A DNA stretch of 64,000 nucleotides. It comes from Norana najaformis. Its lineage: Eukaryota > Annelida > Clitellata > Crassiclitellata > Hormogastridae. A program made the position numbers and the translations under genes. The stretch is taken from the NCBI GenBank assembly GCA_964023275.1, contig OZ029914.1, forward strand, positions 43,422,219-43,486,218, written 5' to 3'. The notes under the pieces were generated by a model that was not told where the DNA came from, did not search any database, and worked only from the letters and a program-made list of their open reading frames with translations. Shown piece after piece: positions 1-12,500 of this stretch (position 1 is the stretch's first letter; each line of letters begins with the position of its first letter).

Positions 1-147
1 CTGGACATTTATATAACGACTTTAGGGAACCTTTTACAGACGTTGTTTGCCGATCCTAAAAACTAACAATTATCTATCAAAATTAAGGAGATACGCAGAC
101 ATCAGCCATCTTGGCCTCAGGTGACCTAGCGAGTTTGGCGGCTGTCA

Positions 148-368
148 TGAATTTTTAGCATTAACATATTACCTAGTATACAAGAATTGGCAAATGACAA
201 CTACATATAAATAATATTAACCTTCCTCCCTTCTCCTCCTCGTCCTCCGCCTCCCCTTCATCCTCCTCCTCCTCCTGTTGATGACTCGTCCTCTGACGGA
301 TCCCTGGACCTCTATCTCACGTTGTCTCCGACTTCTGACTTCGGTTACAGAGTCTAATCTTTAAACCA
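148..368. repeat. 220-bp dispersed duplicate, copy 1
   Basis: This segment matches 6076-6294 almost base for base, starting near TTTTTAGCATTAACATATTA and ending at GTTACAGAGTCTAATCTTT. It contains a pyrimidine-rich CTCCTC stretch. I see no coding capacity. It may be a non-autonomous mobile element or a local segmental duplication. Copy 2 ends exactly at a splice acceptor. Confidence 0.8.
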
Positions 369-489
369 ATATGCAATATATGAAGAGGGTCTGGTTCTAT
401 CAACCATGGGTTACTTTACTTTGTAATTCTTCCGTTCATCTGTCGCCTTTACACCCAGCTACATGAGTACACCCGCCGAACAGATCCAC

Positions 490-760
490 CCTTAGAAATG
501 TCTCTAGTTCCTTGTCTATCCACCTATCTTTTCCATCCGCCGTCTTCCACACATCTATTCATCATTCCAGCAAGCTCGCGGCGTCCCCCAAATCCATCCA
601 TCAACCGACCCTCCGACTGAACTTTCCATCCACCCATCTATCAACGATTCATTCATCAATCGACTCATCCGTCCATCCATCCGTTCGTCCGTCCATCCAT
701 CCGTCCGTCCGTCCGTCCGTCCATCCATCCATCCATCTAGTTCCTCTCGATATAAGCGGT
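490..760. repeat. Degenerate CCAT/CCGT simple repeat
   Basis: Imperfect ATCC/GTCC tetranucleotides, denser towards 660-745. The open frames here on both strands are repeat artefacts with Ile-His-Pro-Ser or Trp-Met-Asp-Gly periodicity. Confidence 0.85.
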
Positions 761-949
761 CAAAGATAGACAAAGGTATTCCCGAGTTTGGAACCACTAT
801 ATGTCGCCTTGGACCTTGTATGCTCTTTGATGAAGATCTACCGATGAGGTTGCGGCCCATTTCAACTCTCGGTTCAGGTTCTGCTTTTCCGAACTGCGCC
901 ATATCAGGGTCAATTTCTCATACGACGCAGCAGTGACCCTTGTTCACTG

Positions 950-1440
950 TTTCATCATGACTCGTCTAGACTATTGAAATGCAGTCCTTGCAGGCGTACC
1001 TAAGTTTCGAATTTGCCAGCTTCAGTCTGTCCTCAAACCCGTCGACTGGATACTGGCCAAAGTGCCTAAATTTTCGCATATTTCTAACTATACTCCAGAT
1101 ATACTGCATTAGCTTCCAGTTGAGAAGAGAATTCAAGATTCTCTTCACACGGTGGACATTCATAGCCGGCTCTACCCCGAAAAACATCAGGGAGCTGCTC
1201 ATTCCTGCTGCCAGCGAACAGGGTCGACAAACTTTATGTTTGGCAGGCCATGCAGATCTTATAGCTCCACGCTTCCGTGGGACGGCACGGACACACAGTG
1301 CTATCTCGTGTGTTGGGCTGTCCTTCTGGCACCGTCTTCCTCGGGAAATTCGAACTCTTCCTCCTCAAACGGCTCTAGAAGCATACTTGGCCCATCTTAA
1401 GATGCACCCTTTTGGAACTGATAGATAGCCATGCCACAGC
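950..1440 (+). mobile_element. Degenerate CR1/L2-like LINE, reverse transcriptase C-terminus
   Basis: Conceptual translation gives the C-terminal signature of CR1/L2-type retrotransposons across frame breaks and stops: TRLDY-stop-NAVLAGVPK, then LHWLPV-like text, RELLIP, APRFRGTARTHSA and FWHRLPREIRT, ending in a LAHLKMHPF-like segment. The 3' end reads GCGCTATATAAG and runs into a tetranucleotide tail, as is usual for these elements. It is a dead 5'-truncated copy; the family call rests on motif recognition. Confidence 0.75.
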
Positions 1441-1477
1441 ACCTTTGAGAGGGAAATGCGCTATATAAGTTTTTGGA

Positions 1478-2003
1478 TACATGCATATATACATATATAC
1501 ATACATACATACATGTATACATACATGCATACATACATACATACATACATACAGACAGACATGCATACACACATACATACATACACATACATAGATACAT
1601 ATATACATACACCCATACACACATACATACATACACACACATACATACATACATACACACATACATACATACATACACACATACATACATACATACACAC
1701 GCATGTACATATACATATATACATACACACACATACATACACATACATACATACATGCATACACACATACATACATACATACACACATACATACATACAT
1801 ACATACACACGCATACACACATACATACTTACACACATACACACATACACACACATACACACACATACACACATACACACATACATACATACATGCATGC
1901 ATACATACATACATACATACATACATGCATGCATACATACATACATACATACAAGCATGCATAATACATATATACATACATGCATACATAAATGCATACA
2001 TAC
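1478..2003. repeat. (ACAT)n microsatellite
   Basis: More than 500 bp of ACAT/ACAC tetranucleotides, directly following the LINE 3' end at 1440. It may have grown from the element's tail. All long open frames here are repeat artefacts. Confidence 0.95.
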
Positions 2004-3050
2004 TTCATTCCGCAATAGCTTTATTTAGTTAATAGTTCGTTTGTTGATTGCTTTTTAATCTCTCTCTTCATTCAATCCTTTGCAATTTTTCCTTCCATCC
2101 TTCAGTCATTTTCTTATTATTGTTTAATACACCGATATGCCTGTCTGCTCAACCTCTATTCTTGTCGCGTGTTGCTGTGCGATAAACATAGCATTTCGTC
2201 TGTTCTCCCATTCACTGCTTTGTCGTTCGCCTTCGTTCGGGTCACGCCTCGTCTCGCAAATATGGACGCCCTCAGAGCCCCCCCCCCCCCGGAGGGGTTA
2301 CCATTCTTATTGGTCATAATGAGTTCTTTGAGAAAATCAGTCTTAACAGGCAAATATGGAAGTCTGCACTCACGTCAACAACCATTGAACCTTCTGTGAC
2401 TAGAGATGAACTTTTGGGCCAGAATTCACGCACTCATGATTTTCCAAAGCAGTCCGAAGCTTTTGTCGACAGTCATTATTCAGCGTTGACCCTTTAAATC
2501 TGTGCGAGTGTTATGCGTTTGAAAGATCGTTGTTGTTGAATATCAACTATAATTAAGTTTAATTCATTAACTACAAAGATCAGCTTTAATTTATTAAGTA
2601 TACGAAGATCAAATATAATTTTTAACCCTCAGCAGATCATCTGAGAACTTGTCGAATCCCGGGCATATTTTAGCGCCAATAACTTCTGAACGCTAAACGA
2701 TGCGCATAAATATTATGGGATTTTATATAGGACTACATTTCAAGGAGTGCCTTGGCTAGAAATTTGAGTGACTGGTGTAATTATAGTCTATATTTGGTTT
2801 TACACCCATAATTAGACGTTCTTAAAAGAATATATCATCGTCTAATTCGAAATCGGTTCTTTCATGTCACCGCGATCACTGTTTCAAATAAGAGATTTGA
2901 AGGAGAATGTTTGAGTGTAAAATGTATAGTGTATCGACGTGCTTAAGTTAAATTAAATGCTGTACTTTGAAAACTCAGCAATCACTTTTGATGACTATAG
3001 AATAGCTTAAGATTTTTTTCCTTAAAAGAACATAAATATAGACGGTTAAC
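2004..3050. other. No gene seen
   Basis: AT-rich DNA with a C homopolymer near 2280-2290. I found no convincing exon, RNA gene or named repeat. Confidence 0.5.
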
Positions 3051-3220
3051 GGTTAAAATAATAATGACAATTGTCACTATGGTTAAAATAATAATGACAA
3101 TTGTCACTATGGTTCAAATAATAATGACAATTGTCAGTATGGTTCAAATAATAATGACAGTTGTCACTATAGTTCAAATAATAATGACAATTGCAACTAT
3201 GGTTAAAGTAATAATGAAAA
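3051..3220. repeat. 30-bp tandem repeat, about 5.7 units
   Basis: Units begin at 3051, 3081, 3111, 3141, 3171 and 3201. The unit is close to GGTTAAAATAATAATGAC followed by AATTGTCACTAT, so most units carry the palindrome GACAATTGTC. Divergence rises towards the last units. Both strands stay open, but this is periodicity, not a gene. Confidence 0.92.
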
Positions 3221-3674
3221 TTCATCATTATTACATAATACAGCAACCATAAAACCAAATAATATTAATAAAATAAAAAATTATTAAAATAAAATGATGG
3301 TATATATCTTAGTGCTATATACATAAATGAATTAGGACCAATTCATTTATTTTTATCCCAGGAGCAATGACTTCTCAAAATGAAAATCATTTTCATTATT
3401 ATTGTTGTCATTGTTACTGTTGTTACCGTCATCAGTAACCATGCTTACATTTATAACGGTACATGAGCCCTTCCTATTTGTGACAGTTGTCTGCGAAATG
3501 CTTCCTTAAACAGCTCTTCATGTCTTGACGAATAGTCAAGCAACATTTACACTATAGTTGCAAGGGCCAACACGTGTGTCCAGAGATCTCAACACAAACA
3601 TAGAAATTCCACCTTGCCTTAGATGAGGACTCGCGTCGAAAACTTCAAACATTTATAATAGGCTATGTAAACGT

Positions 3675-3745
3675 TGCGACTGATACACAGGTATATTTGC
3701 CGAAAATTTTTGTATTCACTAGCCCATACCTGTATATCAGTCGCA
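3675..3745 (-). ncRNA. miRNA-like hairpin (candidate only)
   Basis: Arms of 20 nt at 3675-3694 and 3726-3745 are complementary at 19 of 20 positions and enclose a 31-nt loop. On the minus strand the single mismatch becomes a G-U wobble, so the whole stem pairs. Size and shape fit a microRNA precursor, but there is no evidence of expression or conservation. A decayed terminal-inverted-repeat element is an alternative. Confidence 0.3.
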
Positions 3746-4199
3746 TAGTTTTGGGTGCAACAGAAATTCTGTACCGATGTTCTGTGGCTTTTGAACAGAA
3801 GTCAAACATCTCCCTCTTCAAACTTTATAGTCCTGTACATAGCGATCACTTTTGGGGAACGTGACAAAAAGAAAAGGAGAATTATAGTGACATTTACGGG
3901 CCTGGAAAGCAAAGTAACCTAGGGCCTATTGTGTGTACAAAGAGGCGTCGGCTTAAGAGTGCAATGAAACTCAGTAAGATTTATGTGACTTCATTTATGA
4001 AGAAAGAGTTTAGACGATGTAGCATTTTTAAACCACCCGACGTCAAGCAGTTTATTATGTTTTGACTATAACCTCCGCTTGATACCATTATTTGGCCCCT
4101 GCTACCTTTATAAGTCTTCAGTTGTTCAACAACTCTGCAATTGTTCAACCAGTTTCACGACCTATGCTCAACCACCGTTGGTATTATTCAGCTTCGTTC

Positions 4200-4345
4200 C
4201 CGCATAAGGACAACATTCATTCTTCCATCCATCCATCTATCCATTCATTCATTCATTCATCCATCTATCCACCAGCCTTTCATTCATCCATTTTCCATCT
4301 ATCTGTTCTTTCATTCATTCATTCATTCGTCTATTCATTCAGCCA
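4200..4345. repeat. CATT/CCAT simple repeat
   Basis: Imperfect tetranucleotide tract of CCAT and ATTC units. It is non-coding despite open frames. Confidence 0.85.
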
Positions 4346-4399
4346 TCCTCATTCCATTCACCTACCCATCCTTTATTCCTGGGCACTGGGCATTCCACA

Positions 4400-4665
4400 G
4401 CAACTTAAATTTTTTTAATGGTTTAAATCTCCAAAACTGGGTGATTCACTTGTTGAGTTGACTGATGCTGCTCGTGACCTGGACATTGTTTTTGATTCTA
4501 CTTTGTCTCTCACCGACCATGTAATTGGTATCTGTAAATCGTCTTACTGGCCGATCTTCTGGGTATTGACCTGATTGAGGCTTGGCTTTGGTGCGCTATC
4601 GGTTGAAGCATTGTGCATTAGACAATGTCGCGATCGAAGTTACTAATTACAATTACAAGTAGTTG
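4400..4665 (+). mobile_element. CR1/L2-like LINE reverse transcriptase fragment
   Basis: Translation across a frame change gives SPKLGDSLVELTDAARDLDI then VFDSTLSLTDHVIGICKSSYW. This is the conserved LGVxFDSTLSxxDHV-CKSxYY block found downstream of the catalytic palm in CR1/L2 reverse transcriptases. The copy ends in an AATTACAATTACAA-type tail. It is short and inactive. Confidence 0.78.
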
Positions 4666-4984
4666 TTCGTTCAATTCTAGTTTCGCTCAAACCTGAAAAT
4701 ATCTCACCTCCTGCAGTCCTATGTAAGGCAACACTACCCAGTAAGAACCACTCTTCTGAAATCGGGTAACAACATCTGATACTTGTTCACTTAGTTACAT
4801 AAACCTTGCGCCCTAACAGTAGGCGTTTCTGAATATTTACCCCAAATGGTTCCAATACTATTAGTCGATTGTTCCGTGGACAACAACGCATTGATTTACT
4901 CAGCGGAAGTCTGAATTCTGGCAATTTTTGTTTGTCATACATGCCTTTCTATATAACATTTCTGTTGACAAACATAGCCGAAAC

Positions 4985-5160
4985 CGGTTGTAGGGAGCTC
5001 AGTGGGGTGTCCAACCGGTTAAGACACTTCTAACATATGCTTAGTAAGTAACTCATCTATTTAGACTGTATTATGATTAACTTAGTTCATGTTACGCGCC
5101 TTCGTGCAAGACGTTTTGTTTAAGCGCGCTATAAATGCTATCTTACTTATTTACTTACTT
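4985..5160 (+). mobile_element. Retroposon 3' tail with TTAC repeat (possible)
   Basis: Ends in GCGCGCTATAAATGC followed by TTACTTATTTACTTACTTAC, the same GCGCTATAAA-plus-microsatellite design as the LINE and SINE tails elsewhere in the window. The upstream part has a weak tRNA-like look (GAGCTCAGTGGGG, CCGGTTAAGA). Confidence 0.4.
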
Positions 5161-5410
5161 ACTCCAAGGCGCCGCACATTACGGGTATTAAGACGCCTCT
5201 GTGCGTGAGGACGCCGGTTCGCATACCGATCGTGGCTTATTTCTGAGATTTGAATCTCAGGCTAGCACGGTCCTTACACAGCGACCATAAATGGCATGGC
5301 GCCCATTCAAACAGGCAGCGGTGTTGAATGATCTCACCTGATAAATCCATTGCAAAAATGAGCAAGGTACAGCTCATACTATTGTTATAGAAAACCGTGT
5401 AAATTTACAT
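5160..5410 (+). mobile_element. SINE-like repeat family E, copy 1
   Basis: Shares with 11350-11600 the ordered blocks GGACGCCGGTTCGC/ATGCCGTTTCGCGT, GAGATTTGAATCT, GCTAGYACGGTCCTT, AAATGGCRTGGCGCCCATTC, GGCAGCGGTG and GATCTCACC. It ends in a (ACATTT)n-like tail. The GGTTCGCAT block resembles a B box, suggesting a tRNA-derived head. Confidence 0.65.
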
Positions 5411-5879
5411 TTACATTCTAACTGGTCTAGACACTTGCGCTTTGAGGATAGGCAGAAAGTGTAGGTCCAATGAAACAGTGGGTTAAAGGGGGAGATTACA
5501 GTTTCTTACTATCTAGTTATGTTTACTTAACCGCTTATTAAGAGGAAATTTTAGCAACAAATGTTTTACTAAATCTAACATGTGTAGCCATATGTGTGTT
5601 GCTTGCGCTATGGTGTGATCCTCCAAATCATTGTTCCTTTCTAGTTGTATGCATGAATGTCGTTTCAGTTATCTACATGATTCGGTTTCAGTTTAGTGCC
5701 AGTTTTCAGTGGAATTCCTTTCCAGATGCTGTCGTTTGCACAGGTTTTCCTTGGCGTACTTTCCATCTCTGATGTCTTACACTCCACCCATCTAGCAAAA
5801 ACCTACCCTAAGCCAAATTAACCCCATATTTGAATAACCCCCGTCCATACTCAACAGAACGCTGGCACCAAAAATTACC

Positions 5880-6075
5880 ATCCATCCGCCAGTCCTTTCG
5901 TCCATCAATCAATCTTTCCATATATCTATTCAATCATACATCCATTCATCCATTCACCCACCTCCCCATTCACCCACTCATCCACCCACCCCACCCACCC
6001 ACCCACCCATCCATCCATCCATCCATCCATCCATCCATCTATCCATTCATCCATCCATCCATTCCATCCATCTAT
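5880..6075. repeat. (CCAT)n microsatellite
   Basis: Degenerate then regular CCAT/CACC units. It abuts copy 2 of the 220-bp duplicate. Confidence 0.9.
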
Positions 6076-6294
6076 TGATTTTTTAGCATTAACATATTAC
6101 CTAGTACACAAGAATTGGCAAATGACAACTACATATAAATAATATTAACCTTCCTCCCTTCTCCTCCTCGTCCTCCACCTCCCTTCATCCTCCTCCGCCT
6201 CCTCTTGATGACTCATCCTCTGACGTATCTCTGGACCTCTAGCTCACGTTGCCTCTGACTCCTGACTTCGGTTACAGAGTCTAATCTTTTAACC
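6076..6294. repeat. 220-bp dispersed duplicate, copy 2
   Basis: Near-identical to 148-368. Its right end (TCTAATCTTTTAACC) forms the pyrimidine tract used by the acceptor at 6297-6298, so the repeat appears to supply part of a splice site. Confidence 0.8.
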
Positions 6295-6298
6295 GTAG

Positions 6299-6568
6299 AA
6301 CCAAAGAAGTCTTGCAATTCTTCAATCTACTTCCACTCACCGATAACAACTCAATCGTTACTCCGTGGGACCTGCCCGTAATACACGGACGAATGGCATT
6401 TCTACTGCCTGGTCCTCGAGGTCACCACGGGGCAGTGCTGCCTCCGCACTCTGTCCACCAGGCACAAACAACGACACCGACAACGACCACTGTTATCAAC
6501 TTCAGCAACGACTGGCGTCATCATCCTCATCAAGTCGACAACGACAACGCCTACAAAAACAATCGGAG
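6299..6568 (+). CDS. Unknown RS-like gene, first exon seen
   Basis: Acceptor TTTTAACCGTAG, donor CGGAG|GTTAGT, entry and exit both in phase 2. It reads TKEVLQFFNLLPLTDNNSI then IHGRMAFLLPGPRGHHG and ends in a Thr run and NDWRHHPHQVDNDNAYKNNR. An in-frame ATG at 6393 is a possible alternative start, but its context is weak. Confidence 0.62.
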
Positions 6569-9500
6569 GTTAGTTTTTAATCACGCACCATGCATGAACG
6601 AAAATTGGAGACTTGATTGGCTGCCCTTTGCATTCTATAAACTTCTATTCTTCTTTTTTCTGTTCTATCGTTCTATTTTATTTCATTCCATAAATGTTTA
6701 TTGATCTCTTATTAGGCGATATCTTCAGGAAGTAGACTGGAAATAGACAAGTCTGACTATCTTCAAACAGTCGTATTACGATTTACCATTAAGTGCAAAT
6801 TCCTGTAGCTTTACGATCAAAGCCTGCGTTAGCTAAAGGATTAATCACCATAAATAAATGACTAGTTGACAATACAAGCATTAGATCAATGTTCGCCATG
6901 CATCGTGACTATCTCTAGGTATCTGGGCGTCTATTGCACCATGGGAAACAAAATATTCTTAACGGATATACGAGCCTAGACGTAGAAAGAAACGATAACC
7001 GTGGGGCATCGTTTGTTGAAAGAAATTTTTGTATTTTATGCGCATTCAACCGCAATTAGAGTCATTCCGATGACCTATTTAACAATGTATTGCCTTTGTA
7101 CAACGCAATCGATACTTGATATGGTGCTTTTAATTGTTTTGGTACCTTTTAGTATTGTTGGCTTACGTTATCCCGTCAGTAGGCCTACCTCAGTAGTTTC
7201 TATAGCCTACGACCCCTGCAGTAATTTGGTCTCTCTTACCTTTCGCTGCCTTACCTCGTTCTCCCATATCTTTTTCTAACTCATGTTGTTCTCCCCTACC
7301 TTGTTCTTTCTTACGTTTTTCTTTTACCCTTTTCTACCTTACCTTGTTTTCCCTTACCTTTGCTATCTTACCTTGTTCTTCTTTATCTTTTTTACCTTAC
7401 TTTGTTCTTTCAGAACTTTTTCTACCTACCTTATTCTTCCTTACCTTTTTCTACATTACTTGTTCTTTATCTTTTTCTACCTTACCTTTCCTTGCCTTGT
7501 TCTTACTTATTTTTCTACCTTATCTTTTTCTACCTTACCTTGTTCTTCCCAACCTTTTTCTACCATTCCTTGTTCTTCCTTACCCTGTTCTTTCTTACTG
7601 TTTTCTGCCTTACATTTTTCTGTCTAACTTTGCAGTTCTTTATCTTTCTCTGCCTTATCTTTTATATTCTTACATTTCTCTGCCTTATTTTTCTGTCTTC
7701 CTTGCTCTTCCTTACCTTTATTCTTCCTTACCTTCATCTGCCGTAACTTGCTCTGTGTTAGGCTGACCTTATAGTTTGCATTACCTCAAAACTACTTGGG
7801 TAACATTGATTTGCCTTGCAGTAAACGTTTTACTTTACACGTTACTGAAATATATATCAGACCTTCCTTCACATTAGCAATGCATCCGCGTTCTGTGAAG
7901 TATCGCCAGTTACAGTTCGATAAATTTATCTTCTTGTGCCCATAACACTTAAGCTCAGTCAATGTTTGTCTCATCTAGGATATCTTTGTGCATAAATAAA
8001 GGCCAAAGCCTCTTTGCTTCACAAGAGGTTGACTCTTCACCACACTGCTTGCAAAGAACTGGCCGATAACTTCTTTGTAAACACAGTTTTTTGCCATAAA
8101 ATTGTATTTGCACAGGCCACTGTATTTGATTCTTATATAATATTAACATTAATAAAATATTAATGTTAATACATGCATGTATACTTTCCGTCTAGCGCTA
8201 ATGTAATATTAGCATAATTCCCCATGTCTGCTCAAATAAGCATAAAGCATAAGCAAATAAGCATAAAGGGAGGTAAATTGTATCAAAATCGCAAATAAGA
8301 TCTTTTATGCCCTGCCTAGGTAAAAATCGCCGTAGGCCTGTCATAACATTCGATGTAGGTGGTATCTTCAATCCGATCAAAATAGGCCTATAGCTCACTT
8401 ACTACGCAGTTAGCTTTTGAGAGAGCATGAAAATTTGTGAAAGGGACTTAATGCAGCCAGGATTAAATTAGGGAGCGGCTTTAAGCGCATGCGCTGAAGC
8501 GTTACTTCGTTTTATTCGTGGTGCGAACCTAGAGGGGTAGGCATCTTTCCGACGTTCTTGAGCCCCGCAGGGGTAGTCCACAACAGAAGCCAACTCATGG
8601 GACGAGTAGCTGTTGAGGAATTTCTGGGTGGAACACCGAGTTGGATGAATGAGGGTCAAAAAGAAATAATTGAACAGTGTCAGAACTCGTCTTGCATAGG
8701 ACTAGAAGGTAGGCTTACGCACAGGGTCAGGCCAAAGAGCCACAAGCATGGGCAAAATGTTTGAATTACAGGGTTTAAAGTAAATACAACTGAAGTTAGA
8801 TTTAAAGGCGTGAGTATATATTTACAATATATAATGTAATAAGATGTAAAGGTGGGAGCATATATATATATAAATATAAAAGACCACCCATGCTTGGGGC
8901 TCTTTGGCCTCATCCTGTGCGTAAGCCTACCGTCTAGTCCTATGCAAGACGAGTTCTGACACTGGTCAATTATTTCTTTATATATATATATATATATATA
9001 TACATACATAATATTCATAATTAAATTGATGTAAGCGCGTTTGACACACCTTATATTATGAGAAACACCGTCATGACAGGCACCCATAAAAGGTGCTATA
9101 ACGGATGTATAGATATATACAATTACTAATTATCTTTTTATTATTACAGTCACGGTCGTTTTAGAGTTGAATTTACAACCAATGTTCATTCACAGCATTT
9201 ATATAATGCCCGTTAAATGTACCCAACCGAGGCGCTATGCAATTAAAAGCACAATGGAAATCCGGAAATCGTCACAAACTGTGTTGGATCTACCACAAGG
9301 CTTATCGATAAATAGGTTTTTTTAAAAAATAAATAACAAGTATTTTATTTTAGTGATGCACGGATTATACAATATTTCATATCTAAGTTGTTCAGTATGT
9401 TTAGTTTATTTCTAATATTTCAACGATTTTTGTTTTCATTCAGGTTAATAATTATGTCCTTGTTTCTTTGCAACCAGTACAGACTACGACCGCCACATTG

Positions 9501-12500
9501 ACCACAAATTTTGTCTTTAATATTACAACCATTAGCGTCAACGGTATTTACCTCAATCACATCAACAGAAATATCTCAACAGACTTTTCTTTAATGTTGG
9601 AAGGGTATCCATTGCTACTCAACGAGCTACTTGCAACGGAAAACTTGTCCTCTCACTTATTCAGCCCGTTCCCAGTATCGGTAGCTAACTAATTCCTACC
9701 ACATAGTCTCTTTCTCCACAGCTTCATCATATAAATCGCAACGAATTTTAAAACAACTGGCATCCTTACCAACAACTAAATTTGCCCATAATGCGACAGA
9801 ATACTCCTACGCTTACCACATAACTCTTTCCACTATCAGTTATCAAAATATTTCCCTCAAACAGCACAATTAATTACTGGAATTACCTTCGTGAAATTCA
9901 TTTCACTGCATAATTATTATAGGCACTTACCGTCATCATAATAGTCTATTTCAGTCTTCTGAGACTGCCTCTACCGACATTACTATTATAAAAATTACTA
10001 AAACACTTCGTTTACAAAATATTCCATTATCGCCAAATACGAAGTCTTCTTTCAATGTTTAATACTATTCCTCCATCTGTTGACCTCCTCCGCGAAATCA
10101 GTGGACGGTAGCATCCAGCTCCTCGTGTAGATGGCATGGGGCTGCTCTAGTCTTGAAACCAAGTCCTTCGCTTTGTTTGGTTCAACGCTCTGCCTCTTCC
10201 TTTCATGTTAACTGCATATAGCATAGACAACTTCTAGAAGAAAACTTCGGCCTCAGCTTACAAGGGTGATATGTTGCACTTGCAGAGCTGTGGGACCGAG
10301 TCTTGGACCGCGTGCACCTAAAGATCCCCCTGGACCATGGCATAGAGGTCCCTATCCGCCACCGCCGTTCAATTCCAATCCCGCCATCCAGGCCATGCCA
10401 CTCAAGTGCCTTCCTGTCCCTGACTATAGCAAACCTCCTCCAAATCTATTCCAGCATCCACCGCCAGTGAATTTCTATCAATCGCCAGGACAAGAAAGCG
10501 ACAGTCTATTCTCTGAAGGATCTTCGATGACGTCTTCGAAGCACCGAGAAGAGGGGCCGAGTCACTGGGTAGGTACGCAGCAGCGCTTGATAGGTCAATT
10601 CTGCTAATATATTTCAGGTTTAGGTCATTGAAATCTTTCTTTCACATCACATCTCTTCGTTCTTTCCTACACGATTACTTCTTTATTTCCTTTTTTCCTT
10701 CATTCATAATTTCACGTGTTTTGTTTCATTTATATTTTTTCGTTATTCTTTGTATTTCTCTCTTCCTTCCTTCTTCCTTCCTTCCTTTATTTCTTCTTTC
10801 TTCTTTAGTTCGCTCTTTCGCACGTTCATTCGTCCACTGTTTCTTTTTCTTTTTCTCTTTTCTTTTTTTCTTTCTCTCTCTCTTTTTCTTTATTCATGTA
10901 TTTAGTCTTTCTTTCTTTTTTCTCAGCAATCCTTTGCAAAAAGGATATTTCAGTTTCGCTGCCTATATTTTGAAATTCATCCACGAACACATTTCAATTA
11001 AGTTGTTCATCATTCATGACCTTATCTCTCCTTTCCATCAATTGGGGGTTTATTTGTTCTGCTACGTATGCTGTGCTTATGCCCAATATTCGTCTGCATG
11101 TTACTTCTGCATTTATTAAGCGCCACTCTCTGATGACTAAGCATCAAATGATGGCGCTGAGCACTTGTGAGTGAAGAACTTGCTCAAGGTCCTACACAAT
11201 AATCGTCTCAGGGGAGGCTCGAACCCGTACTCTGCGCGTTACAAGCTGAGCGCTCTATCCAATCGGCCATTGTGTCCCTTAAATTAAGGTTATATAATAC
11301 AAAGTAATGACGAAAATTTATATATATATATACATATATGTATATATATATATGGTTAATGCGTACGTCAAGGAGCTTCCAAGCTTGAGGATGCCGTTTC
11401 GCGTCCCGGCCGTGGCTGTATTTCAGAGATTTGAATCTAGGGGCTAGTACGGTCCTTGCACGGGGACCTTAAATGGCGTGGCGCCCATTCAAAGGGCAGC
11501 GGTGGTAAAGGATCTCACCCGATCAGTTCATTTAAAAACGAACAGGGTCGAGACCATACGGTCGCTGTAGAAAAACACATACATTTGCATTTGTCCAAAC
11601 AAATTACGTGTCCCATGTAATTTGATCATCTCTTTATGATGACATTCTCTCTATCCTCTTGTTATATTCGGCCACTAGAGTTGAAGAAGTGCATGTCTGT
11701 GTCTAGGACCAAGGATCGGACTCAGCCAAAGGCTCCACTCCTCTCCTCGAGGACCAGGACTCCTACTGGAAAACACCCCACTGGACCGGAGCACCACCCC
11801 CATTCTGGTACCCACCAGTACCCGGTACTTCGTCGTACCCCTGCGGCACCGACACAGGGCCTCTAAGCGCCACTGAATGTCGAGGGCCTCAGGTCGAACC
11901 TGAAGACTGGGCTGACCACAGCAGCGTATTTGCCGACTGGGACCAATACAAATTACTCGATGAAGAGGAGGAAAGGCCCGGGGAGAAGAAACGGGAGGAC
12001 TTCGAGAGGGACTGTAAGGATGTCGTCGACATGGAAATCTGCTCTATAGCATCCGGAAGCAACGACGAGGGCGCCGGAAACAGGATACAACCAGCACAGG
12101 AAGCCAATGCATTCTCCGAATCCGACAGACTTACAGACTCCCAGGTAATATTTAAACCACAACACGAAATTAATTTACTCCGCCACTGCCGTGTTCTGGT
12201 GGTGCCACTCCCAAGCCTGGATAAAGGGGGAGAGCCTGCTCATTTTTAATGAGGTAATCGGGTGAGATCCTTAGATTAGCCATATAGTCCCTATAAAAAC
12301 GTGTACATTTACATTTACTACAGAGGAAAAAATTGAGTTAAAATTGACCATAACTCTGACCTCACTTAATCCACTTTGCCTCGGGTCGTCAATTTTAACG
12401 AGTGGAGTAAAATCCAGCGAATTCGTGAGCCTTTGAGGTAGTCGTCAATAAAATCTAAAAAATACTGGTTAAGAAACTATTTACGACATGTTCATTTACA

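Noticed and set aside
9468-9692. 74-codon Thr/Asn/Leu-rich frame
   Set aside because: No homology, no splice signals in phase with the surrounding gene, ordinary chance length.
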